Below, in pieces: positions 60,235-64,000 of a stretch of 64,000 bases of DNA. How positions within the stretch are numbered: position 1 is the stretch's first letter; each line of letters starts with the position of its first letter. The position numbers and the translations under genes are program-made. The DNA is from Dinoroseobacter sp034111085. GTDB taxonomy: Bacteria > Pseudomonadota > Alphaproteobacteria > Rhodobacterales > Rhodobacteraceae. The notes beneath the pieces were generated by a model. It was not told the DNA's origin. It was given only the letters and a program-made list of their open reading frames with translations, and did not search any database. The stretch covers positions 1-64,000 of the forward strand of contig JAWUXZ010000031.1 of the NCBI GenBank assembly GCA_034111085.1, read 5' to 3'.

Positions 60235-61335
60235 CTAGAGCCAGAACTTTTCCTGCACAGTCGCGTTGACCATGCCCTCGTGGGTCTCGACTTCCAGCTT
60301 GGTGCCGGGCTTCCAGTGGGTCATGCGGACCATGCCGATGGCAACCGTGCAGCCGTAATCCGGAGACCACGATGCAGACGGGACCTGACCGACCTTTTCG
60401 CCGTCCGCATAGATCGGCCAGACCCGGTCGCAGTGCACCGTGCGGCCTTCGATGGCAATCGCGCGCACCTGACGGATCGGGCCGTCTTTGGCAACGCGCA
60501 GCAACGCGTCACGCCCGATACAACCGATGGCCGTCTGGGTGTTGCAAAACCGACCCAAGCCGCATTCGTGGGGGGTGTTGTCGCGGGTCATGTCGTTGCC
60601 GTAGCTGAGCATCCCGCCCTCGACCCGCTCTATTCCGTTGGGGCATCCGGCGCGGACGTTGAGGTCCACGCCTGCCTCAAACAGAGCGTTCCAAAGTGGC
60701 ATGCCCAGTTCGGAATCCTCGACATAGATCTCAAACCCTCCCTGCTTGGAAAAGCCCGAGCGCGCGATCAGCACGTCATGGCCTTCGAACTGGAAATACC
60801 CAAAGCGGAAGAAACGCAGGTTGGAAACATCCTCGCCAAAGACCCGTCTGGCCAGCTCGTCGGCTTTCGGGCCTTGGATCCCAAGTGGGCTGACATCAGG
60901 CTCGTCCACGATCACTTCAAACCGGTAGGCGTTGGCGATGCCTTTGACCCACAGCAGCAAGTCGGAATCTGCAATCGAAATCCAGAACCGATCATCGCTG
61001 ATTTTGACGGCGACCGGATCATTCAGCATTCCGCCGGTTTCGTCCACGATCGGCACATAGAGGCACTGTCCGGGCAGCATCCCGCGCAAATCACGCGGGG
61101 TCAGCGTTTGCATCAGCCGCGACGCATCGGGGCCGCGCAATTCCACCTGCCGTTCGCAAGACACATCCCAAACCTGAACATGCTTTTTAAGGTGATGGTA
61201 ATCGGCTTCCGGGCTCTCGAAATACGTCGGCAGCAGCATGTGGTTGTAGACGGTATAACCGCCCACTCCCGCGGCTTCGACACCTTCCGAGAACGGCGTG
61301 CGGCGAAGCCGACGCGACTGAGAAATCACTGCCAT
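60235..61335 (-). CDS. dmdA: Dimethylsulfoniopropionate demethylase
   Basis: A 366-residue tetrahydrofolate-dependent enzyme of the GcvT family that removes a methyl group from DMSP, giving 3-methylmercaptopropionate. The N-terminus SRRLRRTPFSEGVEAAGV, the run VYNHMLLPTYFESPEADYHHLKKH and the later GNDMTRDNTPHECGLGRFC closely follow roseobacter DmdA as I know it, unlike aminomethyltransferases. ATG at 61335 is preceded by AGGAT. It lies four bases after the stop of dmdB, so both first steps of the demethylation pathway are co-transcribed. Confidence 0.93.
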   Translation of the reverse strand: MAVISQSRRLRRTPFSEGVEAAGVGGYTVYNHMLLPTYFESPEADYHHLKKHVQVWDVSCERQVELRGPDASRLMQTLTPRDLRGMLPGQCLYVPIVDETGGMLNDPVAVKISDDRFWISIADSDLLLWVKGIANAYRFEVIVDEPDVSPLGIQGPKADELARRVFGEDVSNLRFFRFGYFQFEGHDVLIARSGFSKQGGFEIYVEDSELGMPLWNALFEAGVDLNVRAGCPNGIERVEGGMLSYGNDMTRDNTPHECGLGRFCNTQTAIGCIGRDALLRVAKDGPIRQVRAIAIEGRTVHCDRVWPIYADGEKVGQVPSASWSPDYGCTVAIGMVRMTHWKPGTKLEVETHEGMVNATVQEKFWL

Positions 61336-61339
61336 GGTC

Positions 61340-62959
61340 TTATCCTTCTGACCGGGCCTGTTGGCGCAACTCGAATTTCTTGATCTTGCCAGTCGCCGTT
61401 TTAGGCAACGCGACAAAAACCACGGCTTTGGGCGTTTTGAAGCCCGCAAGATGACCTCGGCAGAAGGTCATGATGTCCTCGGCGCTGGGGTTGGTGCCCT
61501 CGCGCAACTCGACAAACGCGCATGGCACCTCACCCCATTTGGGATCGGGCTTGGCGACCACTGCGGCGGCCTGCACGTCTGGATGGCGGTAAAGCACGGC
61601 TTCAACCTCGACCGAGCTGATATTCTCGCCCCCCGAGATGATGACGTCCTTCAGCCGATCCTTGATCTGGATATACCCGTTAGGATGCATCACCGCGACG
61701 TCACCGGACCAAAACCAACCGTCCTTGAACGCCTCGGCGGTGGCGGCTTCATCTTTGTAGTAGTTCTTCATCACGGTGTTGCCGCGAATGGCAATTTCGC
61801 CTTGGGTCTCGCCGTCAAGCGGCACGCGCGCGCCGGTTTCGCGGTCTAGCACTGTCACATCTTCGAGCATCGGGAACGCGACCCCTTGATGAGCTTGCAA
61901 CTCGGCCTGCTCGGACGGGGTCAGATCGTCCCACTCGTCTTGCCAGAGGCATTGCGAGATATGGCCGTAAGTCTCGGTCAGCCCGTAGACCTGCATGACA
62001 TCAAAGCCCATCTTCTTGGTCTTTTCCAAGATCGCAGGCGGCGGAGGAGCGCCTGCGGTGAAGACGTTGATGGGCGTCTGGTAAGGCGTGGCGGGCGCAT
62101 GGGGGCTTTCGACCAGCATCTGGAGAATGACCGGGGCAGCCCCGAAATGGGTTACGTTCTCAGACTCTATCGCGTCGAAAATTCGCTGCGGGACGGGATC
62201 GCGGGTGAACACCATCTTCGCGCCAACCAGCGGCATCAGCCACGGATGGCACCAGCCATTGCAGTGAAACATCGGCACGATGGACAGGTAGCTCGCGTAA
62301 TGCGGCATCGGCCAACCGTTGGCAGTGCCAGATGCCATCAGGGCCGCACCCCGGTGATGGTAGACCACGCCCTTGGGCCGCCCGGAGGTGCCGGAGGTGT
62401 AGTTGAGCGCGAGTGCTTGCCATTCGTCCTCGGGCAAACCGGTGCCGGTGAAGGTGGGACCCTCTAGCAGGTGATCGTAATCGCTGTCGCCTATAGTGCC
62501 CGCATCAGGGCCTTGCGCATCGCGGATCGTGATCAGAGGTTTCGTCTCGCCAAGGATATCGAACGCCGCGTGAACCACGCTGCCGAATGCGCTGTCGGCA
62601 ATGACGAGCTTGGTATCGGCATGGCCGAAAATATAGGCGATCGTTTCAGCCTCAAGCCGCATATTGATGGTGTTGAGGACCGCGCCGATCATCGGGATCG
62701 CATAGTGCAGCTCGTATAGCTCGGGGATGTTCGGGCAAATAACGGAAACCGTATCGCCCTGCCCGATCCCGCGCGCCTTCAAGGCACCTGCAACAGCCCG
62801 AATTCGCGCCGCCAAGGTCGTGTAGTCATAGCGCATATCGCCGTAAACCACCGCCGGGCGCGGACCATGTACAGCCGCTGCCCGGTTCAGATGTGAGATC
62901 GGCGAGAGCGGCACATAGTTTGCCCCCTGCCGACCAGCCGTTTCAAAATGAGCGCGCAT
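61340..62959 (-). CDS. dmdB: 3-Methylmercaptopropionyl-CoA ligase
   Basis: A 539-residue AMP-forming ligase. The P-loop is YTSGTSGRPKGVV, the A5 motif QVYGLTETYGH, and the C-terminal FWSGDVAVMHPNGYIQIKDRLKDVIISGGENISS with LPKTATGKIKKFELR carries the catalytic lysine. Its length and its place directly upstream of dmdA, four bases apart, support DmdB, which activates methylmercaptopropionate; the family also includes medium-chain ligases. ATG at 62959 follows GGAGGAGGGG; a TTG further upstream is less likely. dmdC and dmdD are not in the window. Confidence 0.87.
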   Translation of the reverse strand: MRAHFETAGRQGANYVPLSPISHLNRAAAVHGPRPAVVYGDMRYDYTTLAARIRAVAGALKARGIGQGDTVSVICPNIPELYELHYAIPMIGAVLNTINMRLEAETIAYIFGHADTKLVIADSAFGSVVHAAFDILGETKPLITIRDAQGPDAGTIGDSDYDHLLEGPTFTGTGLPEDEWQALALNYTSGTSGRPKGVVYHHRGAALMASGTANGWPMPHYASYLSIVPMFHCNGWCHPWLMPLVGAKMVFTRDPVPQRIFDAIESENVTHFGAAPVILQMLVESPHAPATPYQTPINVFTAGAPPPPAILEKTKKMGFDVMQVYGLTETYGHISQCLWQDEWDDLTPSEQAELQAHQGVAFPMLEDVTVLDRETGARVPLDGETQGEIAIRGNTVMKNYYKDEAATAEAFKDGWFWSGDVAVMHPNGYIQIKDRLKDVIISGGENISSVEVEAVLYRHPDVQAAAVVAKPDPKWGEVPCAFVELREGTNPSAEDIMTFCRGHLAGFKTPKAVVFVALPKTATGKIKKFELRQQARSEG

Positions 62960-62986
62960 CGCGTCCCCTCCTCCCAAAGTTGACGC

Positions 62987-63622
62987 TTATTTAGGACCGT
63001 GCCAGTCGATCTGGCAGATCTCGGCCGAACGCCCCTCAAAGTCCCAAACCCGCCCAAAGGCGCGCAGACGGCCCTGATTGGCAGTCGCCACGGTGATATC
63101 CGCACCCATCCAGTATTTGGTGTTGGTCACGACCAGATCGCTATCGGGATCGTTGCCGGGCACAGGTACAACCTCGCCTTTGATGCGCTTGCCCACGACA
63201 ACGCGGCGGGTCTTGCCTTCGTTTTCATAAGTGATCGGCTGGCGCTCGGCCCCCAGAAACTCGCCAACAAGCATGCTGAACAGACCCGTGGTGCCGCGCG
63301 CTTTACCTGACATGATGTTAACCAGCGCCTCATAGGCGTCATCGCTTGCCCGGTCATCGACGAACAGCGCCACTTTCCAGTTGCCGCGCGCCATACGCTC
63401 GGGGATCTCGATCATCAGGCCCAGGTTCAGGCCCGACAGGTCGACATCGCCGTAAGACCCTTCGTCGATGCGAATGCCGCCCCATGTTTGGCAATGGCCC
63501 TCAGTCGGTGGATGCTGGCCCAACGAGATAACGCACGGACAAAACACCGTGCAGTTACAGTTGAGGATCAGTTCCCCCTTCATCGTCCAAGCGACCGTGC
63601 CGAGTGTGCCGTCAAGTGCCAT
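62987..63622 (-). CDS. DUF1326-domain protein
   Basis: A 211-residue protein of the DUF1326 family. The conserved cysteine cluster NCNCTVFCPC lies near residues 21-30, and GHCQTWGGIRIDEG follows. The function is unknown. Cysteine spacing suggests a metal site. It forms a pair with the DUF2182 gene just upstream (14-base gap), a pairing often seen elsewhere, and ends 27 bases before dmdB on the same strand, so it may be transcribed with dmdBA. ATG at 63622 follows GGGAGGATT. Confidence 0.87.
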   Translation of the reverse strand: MALDGTLGTVAWTMKGELILNCNCTVFCPCVISLGQHPPTEGHCQTWGGIRIDEGSYGDVDLSGLNLGLMIEIPERMARGNWKVALFVDDRASDDAYEALVNIMSGKARGTTGLFSMLVGEFLGAERQPITYENEGKTRRVVVGKRIKGEVVPVPGNDPDSDLVVTNTKYWMGADITVATANQGRLRAFGRVWDFEGRSAEICQIDWHGPK

Positions 63623-63636
63623 GTGTAATCCTCCCG

Positions 63637-64000
63637 TTAAAGTCCCGTCGCCACGATCCATCCGGCGCTGCCAATCAGCACGAACCCAAGGGGTTGGCTG
63701 AGCCAGCGCCCGATATCGGGCAGTTTCTCAAGTGTCATAATCAGTGTGGCAAGCCCCATGAATGCAAGGCTCATGACGCCGCCGACGAAGGCCAGAAGCA
63801 TCAGCGCCCAACAGCAGCCAAGGCAGGTTGCCCCCAGCCGAAATCCAAGGCGTGCGGGGCTTTCACCCCAATGCTGCATGAAGAACATCATCGGCGCGCG
63901 GCATTTACTCAAGCACGCTTCCTTCAGCGGCGTGAACTGGTAGCCGCCTGCGATCAGCAAAAGCGTGGCCGATAACCAAGTGGAGCGGCTGTCGCCAAAG
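63637..64000 (-). CDS. DUF2182 membrane protein (5' end cut by the window edge)
   Basis: The C-terminal 120 residues of a membrane protein. The run IAGGYQFTPLKEACLSKCRAP and the later GATCLGCCWALMLLAFVGGVMSLAFM are DUF2182 hallmarks, with three to four hydrophobic segments visible. The frame continues to the window edge with protein-like sequence, so the N-terminal half lies outside. The cysteines (CLSKC, CLGCC) sit at membrane ends and could bind metal. It precedes the DUF1326 gene by 14 bases. The function of the family is not established. Confidence 0.82.
   Translation of the reverse strand, partial: FGDSRSTWLSATLLLIAGGYQFTPLKEACLSKCRAPMMFFMQHWGESPARLGFRLGATCLGCCWALMLLAFVGGVMSLAFMGLATLIMTLEKLPDIGRWLSQPLGFVLIGSAGWIVATGL

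Noticed and set aside
60235..61335. Reading dmdA as a glycine-cleavage T protein (GcvT)
   Set aside because: The N-terminal and central segments follow DMSP demethylase, a dmdB-like ligase is directly upstream, and no gcvH or gcvP is present.
1..64000. CRISPR arrays, insertion sequences or prophage
   Set aside because: No regularly spaced repeats, transposase or phage structural genes were recognised on either strand.

Overview
The window looks like a chromosome segment of a marine roseobacter-type alphaproteobacterium (Rhodobacterales). The signs are a DMSP demethylase (dmdA) beside its CoA ligase (dmdB), a tpa/tauABC/tauR/xsc taurine cluster, several dimethylglycine/sarcosine dehydrogenase-type fusion enzymes, an RpoHII-type heat-shock sigma factor, DUF1127 and TIGR02300 proteins, and high GC with dense ATGA-type gene overlaps. 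The species cannot be named from the sequence alone. I see no CRISPR array, insertion sequence or prophage.

Layout. 0.1-1.3 kb: an ArsR/SRPBCC regulator pair, a decayed SRPBCC remnant and a DUF1127 gene. 1.6-11.3 kb: one long purine operon, xdhA-xdhB-xdhC followed by a nucleoside-type ABC importer (double ATPase, two permeases, an extra 98-residue membrane protein and a BMP-family binding protein), closed by a terminator. 11.6-13.1 kb: two exported proteins. 13.3-19.7 kb: a first dimethylglycine dehydrogenase-like fusion, a DAO-family oxidoreductase, a 2-hydroxyacid dehydrogenase and small exported proteins. 19.7-31.2 kb: mostly housekeeping (M3 peptidase, MoeB-like, dut, coaBC, ChaN-like, rpoH2, cobU/cobC, a GST fusion, tRNA-Ala). 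32.4-35.3 kb: a copper-efflux module (cueR/copA) with a recognisable MerR-type promoter.

35.6-41.8 kb is the most distinctive part: five tightly overlapping minus-strand genes, hcmB - CoA ligase - meaB-type GTPase - hcmA - tandem gamma-carbonic-anhydrase-like protein, with a divergent GntR/FCD regulator and a perfect 20-bp palindrome between them. The mutase carries the residues that mark 2-hydroxyisobutyryl-CoA mutase (Ile91, Asp118, Gln209) rather than methylmalonyl-CoA mutase. The region therefore reads as a pathway that activates 2-hydroxyisobutyrate (or a similar branched hydroxy acid) and rearranges it to 3-hydroxybutyryl-CoA. The last gene fuses two gamma-CA-like domains whose active-site residues are lost in a complementary way. 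A BASS-family transporter and a FadD-like ligase follow.

44.6-50.6 kb: two more dimethylglycine dehydrogenase-like fusions around a homocysteine methyltransferase-family gene, which suggests glycine-betaine/dimethylglycine catabolism. 50.6-58.9 kb: taurine uptake and degradation (tpa, tauA, tauB, an unusual tauC with a periplasmic insertion, tauR, xsc). Each of its three regulatory regions contains a pair of TGGAC-core boxes. 58.9-64 kb: pepT, dmdA, dmdB, a DUF1326 protein and a DUF2182 protein cut by the window edge. Overall the segment is dedicated to scavenging marine osmolytes and small N/S/C compounds: purines, betaine derivatives, 2-hydroxyisobutyrate-type acids, taurine and DMSP.
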